In this document: in pieces, positions 8,285 through 16,281 of the stretch
Numbering within the stretch: the first letter of the stretch is position 1
How the letters are laid out: the number at the start of each line of letters is the position of its first letter
Assembly: GCA_023544645.1 (NCBI GenBank)
Contig: JAMJFO010000039.1
Location: 1-33,028, forward strand
Source: Desulfobulbaceae bacterium
GTDB taxonomy: Bacteria > Desulfobacterota > Desulfobulbia > Desulfobulbales > Desulfobulbaceae
Length of the DNA stretch: 33,028 bases
Direction of reading: 5' to 3'
Program-made: the position numbers and the translations under genes
The notes under the pieces: generated by a model
The model's database searches: none
What the model was told of the DNA's origin: nothing
What the model saw: the letters and a program-made list of their open reading frames with translations, nothing else

Positions 8285-8545
8285 ATGACCACCATACGAT
8301 TTTTTCTCAACGACCCCCAGGGGAAAACCTGAAGCCATTTCGAGGAAATGGTGCCCAGGTTGGGTGAACAGTTCGACATCGAGGTTGAAGTTGTTTCAAA
8401 ACCTCGTCAGGAATACCAGACTGATGCCTACACGCGGTCCGGTCTTCCCAAGGCTCCCGCGATCATGGTTGACAACAGCGTCATTGTCGCCGGTGGGGAT
8501 ATTGACGAAACAAACCTTATCCGCGCAATACAGGAACACCTGTAA
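8285..8545 (+). CDS. Small thioredoxin-fold selenoprotein (in-frame UGA = Sec16)
   Basis: TGA at 8330-8332 interrupts an 86-residue frame that starts at ATG 8285 with an excellent AGGAGG six bases upstream. The start codon and ribosome binding site lie before the UGA and the conserved-looking part lies after it, which argues for read-through. The protein has the beta-alpha-beta outline of a mini-thioredoxin/glutaredoxin: TIRFFLND at the N-terminus, the active-site position TUSHF, then a beta strand (DIEVEVVS), a cis-Pro-like segment GLPKAPAIMVDN and VIVAGGDID. There is no second Cys near Sec16, so it would be a mono-selenol enzyme or carrier. It resembles the small Trx-like proteins associated with metal resistance genes. 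It ends 27 bp before the RND exporter gene. Confidence 0.83.
8330..8364 (+). promoter_or_regulatory. UGA Sec codon and SECIS candidates of the Sec16 gene
   Basis: Two stems are possible after the UGA: CCATTT (8335-8340) with AAATGG (8346-8351) around loop CGAGG, and CCCA (8354-8357) with TGGG (8361-8364) around loop GGT. The first is stable but close to the codon; the second has the GGU loop at a more usual distance. I cannot tell which one functions. Confidence 0.5.
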
Positions 8546-8572
8546 ACATATGCCTTCACCACAGAGGAAAAA

Positions 8573-11185
8573 ATGACCCCCGGCAACAGAATCATCCAAT
8601 TCTCCATCAGCAAGCCCAGGCTGATTACCGCAACAATGGTGCTGGCAACCGTTATCCTCGGGGCGCTCATGGTCAACGTCCATGTTGACACGGACCCGGA
8701 AAACATGCTTTCCCGGGATGAGGCGGTGCGGATTTTTCACAATCAAATCAAAAAGGAATTCACCCTGTATGACATGGTGGTCCTCGGGGTGGTCAATGAA
8801 AAGAATCCCAACGGCGTGTTCAATGTAGAAACGCTTGCGCGGGTGGCCGAGTTGACCGATTTCGCCGAGACACTGAGCTGGCCCGATCCGGAAGATCCGG
8901 ACAAAATAATCGGCGTGGTCAGGCGGGACATCATCGCGCCCGGCAATGTCGATGACATCCGGCAGGCCGGGCCCGGGCAGGTACGGTTTGAATGGCTGAT
9001 GCCCGAGCCGCCGGCCACACAGGAGGAAGCCCTGGAGATCCGCGACCAGGCCATGGCCAATCCCATGCTGAAAGGCACTCTGGTGTCCGAGGACGGCAGG
9101 GCTTTGGGCCTGTATCTGCCCATTACCCATAAGGATCTGGCCCACAGGATCCAGAAGCAGCTCAAGGAAAAGATCGCCGGCTTTTCCGGCGAGGAAGAAT
9201 ACCACATTACCGGCCTACCGGTGGCCGAGGATACCTTCGGGGTAGAGATGTTTGTCCAGATGGCCGTGTCTGCTCCCCTGTCCATGCTGGCCATTTTCCT
9301 GCTCATGCTGTTTTTTTTCCGGAAGCTTAGCCTGATCATTTCACCGATGATCATTGCCATGGTTTCGGTGATCTGCACCATGGGGCTGCTGATCGGCACC
9401 GGCAACACCGTGCATATCATGAGTTCCATGATTCCCATTTTTCTGATGCCGGTGGCGGTGGTGGACTCCATCCACATCCTGTCGGAATTTCATGACCAGT
9501 ACCAGAAGACCGGGGACCGGCGCCTCACCCTGGAGCATGTCATGGCGCAGCTGTTCAGGCCCATGCTCTACACCTCCCTGACTTCGGCCGCCGGTTTTGC
9601 CTCCCTGGCCCTGACCCCGATTCCGCCGGTCAGGGTTTTCGGCATTTTCGTGGCCTTCGGGATCCTGCTCGCCTGGCTGCTCACCATCACCTTTATTCCC
9701 GCCTTTATAATGATGCTCCAGAAAGAAAGCCTGGCCAGTCTCGGCGGCCGGGTAAAGGGCGGAAGTTCCTTTCTTTCCCGCCACCTGCGCTGGCTGGGCC
9801 GGGTGACCATCAGCCAGGCCAAGCCCATAATCGCCTTGTCCCTGGCAGCGCTGGTGGTGGCAGGGTACGGCATCAGCCGGATCCAGATCAACGATAATCC
9901 GGTCAACTGGTTTGCCCCGAATCATCCCATCCGGGTGGCTGACCGAGTGCTGAACAGTCATTTCGGCGGCACCTACGAGGCTTTCCTGGTGCTGGAAGCC
10001 GTTGATGAGCAGGAAACCGCAGTTGATGCCGCCCAGCTGCTCAAACAGAGCATCTCCGGCCTGAAGCCATCGACCGCGCGCCAGCAAGAGATAAACGCCG
10101 AGGCAATTGGCGACGTTGATAGACAGGCCCCCCTATCGGCTACTCCTGATGAGCTGTTCGCCGCTCTGGAGGAAAAATGGGAGAAGCAGCTCGACATGAG
10201 CTCAAGCGACCAGGGGTATGACCTGTGGTCGAACATGCTCGACGTTCTGGAAACGGTGCGGGGGAGAAAACAGATCTTCAAGCAGCCTGCCCTGCTCAGC
10301 TACATGGAAGGGCTTCAGGAACATCTCCTTACAACCGGCATTGCCGGCAAGAGCAATTCAGTGGTGGATATTGTCAAGAAGGTGCATCAGGAGCTGTATG
10401 AAGGCCGGGAGGAACAGTTCCGGGTGCCCGACACCGCGGCCGGCGTGGCCCAGAGCCTTATCTCCTACCAGAACAGCCACAAGCCGGATGATCTCTTCCA
10501 TTTCGTCACCCCGGATTACCGTAAGGCCAACATCTGGGTGCAGCTGAAAAGCGGTGACAACAAGGACATGGAAGAAGTGGTCCAGGCAGTTGAAGAATAT
10601 TTTATTCAACAACCGCCGCCCATACCGGTCAGCCATAACTGGGCCGGTCTCACCTATCTCAATGTGGTCTGGCAGGACAAAATGGTCAGCGGCATGCTCA
10701 AGGCCTTCATGGGCAGTTTTGCCGTGGTCTTCCTGATGATGACCATGCTGTTCCGCTCGCCGCTGTGGGGGATCATCGCCATGGTACCCCTCACGCTCAC
10801 TATTGCCCTGATCTACGGACTGGTGGGGTTGACGGGCAAGGACTACGACATGCCCATCGCGGTTCTGTCCGCCCTGACCCTGGGGCTGGCGGTGGATTTT
10901 GCCATCCACTTTCTCCAACGCTCCCGCATGGCCTATGACAAGACCGGCAGCTGGCGCGAAGCCGCCAAAATCATGTTTGAGGAACCGGCCCGGGCCATCA
11001 GCCGAAACGTGATCGTTATCGCGGTGGGCTTTACACCGCTCCTGGCCGCGCCACTTCTGACCTACAAGACCGTGGGCTTTTTCCTGGCCGCCATCATGGC
11101 CATTTCCGGCCTGGCGACCATGATCATCATCCCGGCCCTTATCACCCTGCTGGAACCAAGAATGTTTCCAAGGAGAACATTATGA
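8573..11185 (+). CDS. RND-superfamily (MMPL) exporter
   Basis: An 870-residue inner-membrane transporter of the MMPL/HAE-type RND superfamily (COG1033-like). It has the typical duplicated layout: TM1 at about 17-35, a large periplasmic loop to about 220, a cluster of five TM helices at about 225-380, then TM7 near 420, a second periplasmic loop to about 705 and a final cluster of five helices to 860. Acidic residues in the TM4-like segments (VAVVDSIHILSEF and GLAVDFAIHFLQRS) are the expected proton-relay positions. AGAGGA precedes the start. The stop overlaps the next gene as ATGA, so a single transcript is certain. RND proteins of this class with a LolA-like partner often move lipids or hydrophobic molecules; the substrate here is not evident from the sequence. 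Confidence 0.88.
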   Translation: MTPGNRIIQFSISKPRLITATMVLATVILGALMVNVHVDTDPENMLSRDEAVRIFHNQIKKEFTLYDMVVLGVVNEKNPNGVFNVETLARVAELTDFAETLSWPDPEDPDKIIGVVRRDIIAPGNVDDIRQAGPGQVRFEWLMPEPPATQEEALEIRDQAMANPMLKGTLVSEDGRALGLYLPITHKDLAHRIQKQLKEKIAGFSGEEEYHITGLPVAEDTFGVEMFVQMAVSAPLSMLAIFLLMLFFFRKLSLIISPMIIAMVSVICTMGLLIGTGNTVHIMSSMIPIFLMPVAVVDSIHILSEFHDQYQKTGDRRLTLEHVMAQLFRPMLYTSLTSAAGFASLALTPIPPVRVFGIFVAFGILLAWLLTITFIPAFIMMLQKESLASLGGRVKGGSSFLSRHLRWLGRVTISQAKPIIALSLAALVVAGYGISRIQINDNPVNWFAPNHPIRVADRVLNSHFGGTYEAFLVLEAVDEQETAVDAAQLLKQSISGLKPSTARQQEINAEAIGDVDRQAPLSATPDELFAALEEKWEKQLDMSSSDQGYDLWSNMLDVLETVRGRKQIFKQPALLSYMEGLQEHLLTTGIAGKSNSVVDIVKKVHQELYEGREEQFRVPDTAAGVAQSLISYQNSHKPDDLFHFVTPDYRKANIWVQLKSGDNKDMEEVVQAVEEYFIQQPPPIPVSHNWAGLTYLNVVWQDKMVSGMLKAFMGSFAVVFLMMTMLFRSPLWGIIAMVPLTLTIALIYGLVGLTGKDYDMPIAVLSALTLGLAVDFAIHFLQRSRMAYDKTGSWREAAKIMFEEPARAISRNVIVIAVGFTPLLAAPLLTYKTVGFFLAAIMAISGLATMIIIPALITLLEPRMFPRRTL

Positions 11186-11979
11186 AAAAATATATTTTGG
11201 CGCTTGGTTTATTACTGTTCTGCGGCGTCTTAGCCTGGCCTCCCGCAGGAGCGGCCGAAATCCCTGATGTCGAGGAAATCGTTGATCGGGCCAACAGGGT
11301 CGCCTATTACGCCGGCGAGGATTTCCGGGCCTCGGTCAGGATGGTCATCAGCGACGCCCAGGGCCGAACCCGGGAGCGCCAACTGATCATGCTGCGGCGC
11401 GACGTGAACGACGGCGGTGAACAGCAGTTTTACCTCTACTTTGAAAAACCGGCCGATGTCCGCAAAATGGTCTTCATGGTCCATAAATTTCTCGACCGGG
11501 ATGATGACCGCTGGCTCTATCTGCCGGCCCTGGACCTGGTCAAGCGGATCGCCGGCTCGGACAAACGCACCAGCTTTGTCGGCTCCCATTTTGTCTATGA
11601 AGATGTGTCAGGCCGCGGTATTGCTGAGGACAACCATGAACTGGTCGAGGTCACGGACAGCCACTTCATTCTCAAAAACACGCCAAAGGATCCTGACAAT
11701 GTGGAATTTTCCTCTTACACCATGTGGATCGACCGGGAAAACTTTATGCCGGTGAAGGCCGAGTACTATGACAAACAGGACCGGAAATACCGGCTGATGG
11801 AGGCCCTTGAGGTGCGTTCAATCCAGGGACACCCGACAGTGGTCAAATCCCGGGCCTCCGACCTGGCAGGCGGCGGTGAAACCGTCACCGAGTTTAATGA
11901 TATCCGCTATGACCTGGGTCTGGCCGATTCGATCTTCACCGAGCGCTATCTGCGCCGGCCTCCGAGGGAAGTGAGATAA
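11182..11979 (+). CDS. Periplasmic LolA-like (outer-membrane lipoprotein-sorting) protein
   Basis: A 265-residue protein with a cleavable signal peptide (MKKYILALGLLLFCGVLAWPPAGAA) and a LolA/LolB-like fold of the COG2834 type. The segments RERQLIMLRRD, DRWLYLPALDLVKRI and MWIDRENFMPVKAEYYD are characteristic of the LolA_like family. These proteins bind lipid-like ligands in an unclosed beta-barrel and are often encoded beside MMPL-type RND exporters, acting as periplasmic carriers. Its start overlaps the exporter stop by 4 bp and its stop overlaps the next start by 1 bp. The three genes therefore form a tight export module (inner-membrane pump, periplasmic carrier, outer-membrane barrel). 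Confidence 0.82.
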   Translation: MKKYILALGLLLFCGVLAWPPAGAAEIPDVEEIVDRANRVAYYAGEDFRASVRMVISDAQGRTRERQLIMLRRDVNDGGEQQFYLYFEKPADVRKMVFMVHKFLDRDDDRWLYLPALDLVKRIAGSDKRTSFVGSHFVYEDVSGRGIAEDNHELVEVTDSHFILKNTPKDPDNVEFSSYTMWIDRENFMPVKAEYYDKQDRKYRLMEALEVRSIQGHPTVVKSRASDLAGGGETVTEFNDIRYDLGLADSIFTERYLRRPPREVR

Positions 11980-13244
11980 TGAACAGGGTCTTAAAAATCT
12001 TTTTCCTGCTGCCGCTGCTGTTATCCCCTGCCTCGGCTCCGGCATCACCGACAATGGAATGGCTGGCCGATCATGACCTGGAGCTCCATGGATTCCTTGA
12101 TGTCCGGACCGGCGCGCGCCTCCAGGACGACCCGTACGAAAAAGACTTCTCCCTTGCGGAAACCCGGCTGCAACTGGATCTGGACGGGGATGCGGCCCGG
12201 GCAATCTTCAAAATCAAGGCCGACCTGGTGGGAGATGCGGTTGCGGAAGATTTGTCGGCGGAATTGCGGGAGGCAAACCTTCTTTTTTTGCCATTGGATT
12301 TCATGGACGTCAAAATCGGCCGCCAGCCCCTTACCTGGGGCACCGGCGACCTATTGTTCATCAACGATCTTTTTCCCAAGGACTGGGAGTCGTTTTTTAT
12401 CGGCCGGGACAATGAATACCTCAAGGCGCCATCCGACGCGCTCAAGGCAAGCCTGTTTTTCGAACCGGCCAACATCGACCTCGTCTACGTGCCGATATTC
12501 AACAATTCAACCTATATCGACGGCAGCAGGCTCTCCTATTGGAATCCCCTTTTGGCGCGCGTTGCCGGCCGGGACTTCGTCTTTGCCGACCAGGAGCGCA
12601 ACCGGTTTCCGGAAGACAGCGAATTCGCCCTGCGCCTGTACCGGAACTTCCGCGGCATTGAAACCGCTTTCTATGGCTACAGCGGTTTCTGGAAAACACC
12701 GGAAGGTCTTGATCCGGCAACAATGACCCTGACCTATCCGCGCCTGGCCGTTTGGGGTGTCAGCGCCAGGGGCCCGGTCTGGCAGGGGATCGCCAATATC
12801 GAGGCCGGTTATTACGATTCCAGGGAGGACCGCGACGGTGATGACCCTTTTGTGCGCAACAGCGAATGGCGTCTGCTCACCGGGTATGAGCGGGAAGTGG
12901 CGACCGATTTTACCGCCGCCATCCAGTATTATCTCGAATTGATGCAGGATTATGACGCCTATCACCGCACGGCGGGACCCTTCGCCAAAGATGAATTCCG
13001 CCACGTCTTCACCCTGCGGCTGACCAGACTTCTTCTCAATCAGAACCTGCAGCTCTCACTGTTCTCCTATTATTCGCCCTCGGACGATGACGGCCATCTG
13101 CGGCCCAATATCCATTACAAGATAACCGATCAATGGGCCGTGGAAGGAGGAGGCAATATCTTCTTCGGCAGCGCAGACCATACTTTTTTCGGCCAGTTTG
13201 AAAACAACACGAATCTGTACGTGGGGGTGAGAAGAACTTTTTGA
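11979..13244 (+). CDS. Outer-membrane beta-barrel protein of the export module
   Basis: A 421-residue protein with an N-terminal signal peptide (hydrophobic stretch LKIFFLLPLLLSPASAPAS). It contains many alternating hydrophobic/aromatic strands and ends in a C-terminal Phe (GVRRTF), the usual BAM recognition signal. Phrases such as DVKIGRQPLTWGTGD and FINDLFPKDW resemble DUF1302-like or porin-like barrels encoded with RND/LolA pairs. It most likely forms the outer-membrane part of the export module or a partner pore. It overlaps the LolA-like gene by one base. A hairpin follows 16 bases after the stop codon. Family assignment is by architecture, not by motif. Confidence 0.78.
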   Translation: MNRVLKIFFLLPLLLSPASAPASPTMEWLADHDLELHGFLDVRTGARLQDDPYEKDFSLAETRLQLDLDGDAARAIFKIKADLVGDAVAEDLSAELREANLLFLPLDFMDVKIGRQPLTWGTGDLLFINDLFPKDWESFFIGRDNEYLKAPSDALKASLFFEPANIDLVYVPIFNNSTYIDGSRLSYWNPLLARVAGRDFVFADQERNRFPEDSEFALRLYRNFRGIETAFYGYSGFWKTPEGLDPATMTLTYPRLAVWGVSARGPVWQGIANIEAGYYDSREDRDGDDPFVRNSEWRLLTGYEREVATDFTAAIQYYLELMQDYDAYHRTAGPFAKDEFRHVFTLRLTRLLLNQNLQLSLFSYYSPSDDDGHLRPNIHYKITDQWAVEGGGNIFFGSADHTFFGQFENNTNLYVGVRRTF

Positions 13245-13259
13245 AACCACCGGCTGAGG

Positions 13260-13278
13260 CCTCCCGCCATGCGGGAGG
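13260..13278 (+). terminator. Terminator-like hairpin after the beta-barrel gene
   Basis: CCTCCCGC and GCGGGAGG form a perfect 8-bp stem with loop CAT, 16 bases after the stop codon. The T tract is weak (AGCTTTA), so termination is probably partial. Confidence 0.5.
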
Positions 13279-13335
13279 AGCTTTAATAACAATGAAGCGC
13301 CGGAACCATCAACATTAATTCAAGGGAGGCACACT

Positions 13336-13656
13336 ATGGGATGGCTTTATGTGATTTCGACAAATGACGCTGAAACCGTGTACAATGCGGTGCGGCTGGC
13401 CAATGTCAGCCTGAAGAAAGAGAAGGAGGTGACCCTGTTCATGCTCGGCAGGGGGGTCGAGTTCAACGAGATATCAACCGAGGATTTTAACGTCAACAGC
13501 CAGATCGATGAATTCTACGAGGCCGGCGGCGAACTCATTGTCTGAGGCGTGTGCCTCAAATCCCGTGGTCAAACGGGATCCTCTTCCTGTCCGATGGGCT
13601 TCATGACCGATCTGTACGAATTGATCGAAGAAAGCGAAAAAGTTCTTACGTTTTAG
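13336..13656 (+). CDS. DsrE-like selenoprotein (in-frame UGA = Sec70)
   Basis: TGA at 13543-13545 falls inside a 106-residue DsrE-family protein that continues in frame to TAG at 13654-13656. The N-terminal half (WLYVISTNDAETVYNAVRLAN...KKEKEVTLFMLGRGVEF) is the DsrE/DsrF-like sulfur-relay fold. The region GGELIVUGVCLKSRG holds Sec70-x2-Cys73, where Cys homologues have CGxC; Cys85 lies further on. DsrE-like selenoproteins are a known class in deltaproteobacteria. These proteins carry persulfide or related chalcogen/metalloid groups in the cytoplasm. GGGAGG at 13324-13329 supports the start. A textbook SECIS-like hairpin follows the UGA. The gene stands between the export module and an SQR-family flavoprotein, which fits reactive sulfur or selenium chemistry. 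Confidence 0.92.
13543..13578 (+). promoter_or_regulatory. UGA Sec codon and SECIS hairpin of the DsrE-like gene
   Basis: Fifteen bases after the UGA, TCCCGT (13561-13566) pairs perfectly with ACGGGA (13573-13578) around the loop GGTCAA. A 6-bp stem with loop GGU about 21 bases downstream is exactly the bacterial SECIS pattern. Confidence 0.85.
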
Positions 13657-13667
13657 AAACATAAGAC

Positions 13668-13800
13668 AATGTCATTAACTTAATCCATCATGCAATCCCC
13701 TCACCCCGACCCTCTCCCCAAAGGGGCGAGGGAGAAAAATCCCCTCTCCCGGGGGAGAGGGTTAGGGTGAGGGCGAAAAAATCCTTAAGCTAATGACATT
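13668..13800. mobile_element. MITE-like element with terminal inverted repeats and flanking direct repeats
   Basis: A 133-bp non-coding element. Its ends, AATGTCATTAACTTAA (13668-13683) and TTAAGCTAATGACATT (13785-13800), are inverted repeats matching at 15 of 16 positions. GAAACATAAGAC occurs directly on both sides (13656-13667 and 13801-13812), as expected of a target-site duplication. The interior holds a long imperfect palindrome of the CCCTCACCC...GGGTGAGGG type seen dispersed in many proteobacterial genomes. The left flank starts at the last base of the DsrE-like stop codon, so the insertion split the spacer before the flavoprotein gene. It encodes no transposase and would need one in trans. 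Confidence 0.82.
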
Positions 13801-13871
13801 GAAACATAAGACACAGGGGCCCCTCGTCAGGCGGTCCCTGAAAGTATTTTTACTTACATGAAGGTAGTTTG

Positions 13872-15062
13872 ATGAAAAAGAAAATTGTTGTTCTGGGAGG
13901 ATCATTCGGCGGCCTCACCGCGGCCTTGGAAGTCAAACGGCTAATGGGCGCCAAGGTTGACGTTACGGTGATCAGCGCGGACAAGGATTTTGTCTTCCTG
14001 CCGTCCCTCCCCTGGTTGATCCTGGGTTCGCGCCGGCAGGCCGACATTACCCTCGGCGTTGCCGATATCCTTGAGCCAAGGGGCATTGCATTCATCCATG
14101 AAACGGTCCAGGCGGTCAAGCCTGATGAACTGAAAGTCTGTACCGAGAAACAGGAATATCCCTACGATTACCTGGTCATCTCAACCGGGCCACATCTTTC
14201 CTGCGAAGAAATCCCGGGGCTGAGTCCGGACAAGGGCTATACACATTGCACCTTTACCATGGATTATGCCCTGAAAAGCAGGGAGGCGTGGAAAAAGCTG
14301 CTGGAAAATCCCGGTCCCATCGTTCTCGGCTCCACCCAGCTGGCCAGCTGCTTCGGCCCCTACTATGAACTGGCCTTTGAAATGGATTATGAGCTGCGCA
14401 AACGAAAAATGCGGCACAAGGTTCCCATCACCTACCTCTCCTCGGAACCCTATCTGGGGCATATGGGCGTGGGCGGTCTCGGCATGTCCAGACGTTTTCT
14501 GGAGGATGAATTTGCCCGGCTCGATATCAAGACCATCACCAGTCAGGCAATTGACGAAGTTGCCCCAGACGAAATCCGACTGGCCGGCGGCGGCAAGGTG
14601 CCGTTCAAACTGGCCATGCTGGCTCCGCCCTTCAAAGGAGTTGCAGGTGTTGCATCGCTTGGCAATCCCCGTGGTTTTATTCCGGCGGACAACTATTACC
14701 GCCACCCCGAGCATAGTAACATTTATCCCATCGGCGTGGCCATGGCCCTGGCTCCGCCGGAGCCCACCCCGGTGCCCACCGGAGTGCCGAAAACAGGGTT
14801 CATGACCGTGCGCATGGCCAAAGCCGCTGCCGCCAATATCGCCGCTGATCTGGAAAATCATGCCCTGGTCAGTGAAAAGGAGCTCAGTGTGGTCTGCCTG
14901 ATGGATATGGGCAGGACCGCGGCCTTGATGGTAGCGGATCCGGTTCTGCCGCCACGACAGAGATCATACATAAAAAAGGCTGTGTGGGCCAAATGGGCGA
15001 AAGTCCTGTTTGAAAAATACTTTCTCTGGAAGCTGCGGCATGGCTACAGTCGGTTGCCATAG
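13872..15062 (+). CDS. Sulfide:quinone oxidoreductase-like flavoprotein
   Basis: A 396-residue FAD-dependent pyridine-nucleotide-disulfide-type oxidoreductase. Residues 4-20 hold the dinucleotide-binding motif (VVLGGSFGGLTAALE); DYLVISTGP (about 99-107) and the region near IYPIGVA contact FAD. Cys126, Cys160 and Cys342 fall close to the three functional Cys of sulfide:quinone oxidoreductases (124, 156 and 347 in the Aquifex enzyme, from memory). This favours SQR over NDH-2. The basic/aromatic C-terminus (KKAVWAKWAKVLFEKYFLWKLRH) looks like an amphipathic membrane anchor. I chose ATG 13872 over an adjacent TTG at 13869 because it sits after AAGG at a good distance. Beside the DsrE-like gene it suggests (per)sulfide or selenide oxidation feeding quinone. 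Confidence 0.82.
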   Translation: MKKKIVVLGGSFGGLTAALEVKRLMGAKVDVTVISADKDFVFLPSLPWLILGSRRQADITLGVADILEPRGIAFIHETVQAVKPDELKVCTEKQEYPYDYLVISTGPHLSCEEIPGLSPDKGYTHCTFTMDYALKSREAWKKLLENPGPIVLGSTQLASCFGPYYELAFEMDYELRKRKMRHKVPITYLSSEPYLGHMGVGGLGMSRRFLEDEFARLDIKTITSQAIDEVAPDEIRLAGGGKVPFKLAMLAPPFKGVAGVASLGNPRGFIPADNYYRHPEHSNIYPIGVAMALAPPEPTPVPTGVPKTGFMTVRMAKAAAANIAADLENHALVSEKELSVVCLMDMGRTAALMVADPVLPPRQRSYIKKAVWAKWAKVLFEKYFLWKLRHGYSRLP

Positions 15063-15130
15063 GGACCGAACCTGTTAAATAAAACCACTGCCAGCCAATT
15101 CTTTAAAAGGAATATCTTCTTTGAGGGGCC

Positions 15131-16270
15131 ATGAATAAACCGATTTATCTCGACTACAACGCAACCACTCCTCACGCCCCCGAGGTAATAGAGGCCATGC
15201 GGCCTTTTCTTGAAGAGCACTTCGGCAATCCTTCCAGCAGTCACTGGTATGGAATAGAGCCCAGGCGCGCGGTTGAAAAAGCGCGGGCCCAAGTGGCCGG
15301 CCTGCTCCAGTGTTCGCCGGAGGAGATAATTTTCACCAGCGGCGGCACCGAGTCCAACAACCACGCCATTAAAGGCATGGCATGGGCGATGCGGGACAGG
15401 GGGAGACACATTATCACTTCCGCCGTTGAACATCCTGCTGTACTGGAAGTATGCCGGTCCCTGGAGGAGCATGGTTTTGAGACCACTGTCCTGCCGGTGG
15501 ACAGCCGGGGCATGGTTGCCCCGGTTGATGTGGAAAAGGCTGTTCGGCCCTCGACAATCCTCATCACCATCATGCATGCCAACAATGAGGTTGGAACGAT
15601 CCAGCCCATTGCCGAGATCAGTGAAATTGCCGGGAAACATGCCATTGCCATGCATACCGATGCCGCCCAGTCCGTGGGCAAGATACCGGCGGTGGTGGCC
15701 GATCTCGGCGTGGATCTGCTCTCCATTGCCGGTCATAAGCTGTATGGTCCCAAAGGTATTGGCGCGCTGTATGTAAGGCATCCTGCTGCTCCGGCAAAAT
15801 TCTGTCATGGCGCAGGTCAGGAAAGAGGGTGGCGGGCCGGCACCGAGAATGTCATGCACATCGCCGGTCTTGGCAAGGCCTGTGAATCGGCAGCTGTAAA
15901 CCTGCGGCAGCATATGGGAAAAATGCAGGCAATGCGGGACAGGCTTTTCGATGAATTTGCCGGCAGTGTCGCGGATGTTCAGCGAAACGGAAACCCGGAG
16001 CAGACACTTCCCAATACCCTGAGCGTTTCCTTCAAGGGGATCGAGGCGGATAAAATTCTCGAGAAGATCGCCGATACGGTGGCGGCATCGGGCGGTGCAG
16101 CCTGCCACTCCGGCACGGTGCATATTTCACATGTACTAAAGGCAATGGGTGTCCATGAGGAATGGGCTAAAGGCACCCTGCGGTTCAGCGTGGGCAGGAT
16201 GACCACCATGGAACAAGTCGACAGGGCCGCGGAAGCTGTTATCGCGGCGGTCAGGGAGATGACGCGTTAA
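15131..16270 (+). CDS. Cysteine desulfurase (NifS/IscS-like)
   Basis: A 379-residue class-V aminotransferase-fold PLP enzyme that removes sulfur (or selenium) from cysteine (or selenocysteine) as an enzyme-bound persulfide. The N-terminal YLDYNATTP, the TSGGTESNN loop, HANNEVGT, the HTDAAQ motif, PLP-binding Lys203 in GHKLYGPKG and the catalytic loop Cys325 in GGAACHSGT are all present. RAGTEN is also intact. The close GAGGGG at 15123-15128 supports the start. It is 68 bp after the flavoprotein gene on the same strand. In a selenoprotein-rich island it might supply sulfur to the DsrE-like protein or selenium to selenophosphate synthetase, but selD is not in the window and housekeeping Fe-S assembly is also possible. 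Confidence 0.92.
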   Translation: MNKPIYLDYNATTPHAPEVIEAMRPFLEEHFGNPSSSHWYGIEPRRAVEKARAQVAGLLQCSPEEIIFTSGGTESNNHAIKGMAWAMRDRGRHIITSAVEHPAVLEVCRSLEEHGFETTVLPVDSRGMVAPVDVEKAVRPSTILITIMHANNEVGTIQPIAEISEIAGKHAIAMHTDAAQSVGKIPAVVADLGVDLLSIAGHKLYGPKGIGALYVRHPAAPAKFCHGAGQERGWRAGTENVMHIAGLGKACESAAVNLRQHMGKMQAMRDRLFDEFAGSVADVQRNGNPEQTLPNTLSVSFKGIEADKILEKIADTVAASGGAACHSGTVHISHVLKAMGVHEEWAKGTLRFSVGRMTTMEQVDRAAEAVIAAVREMTR

Positions 16271-16281
16271 TATATTTGTTT

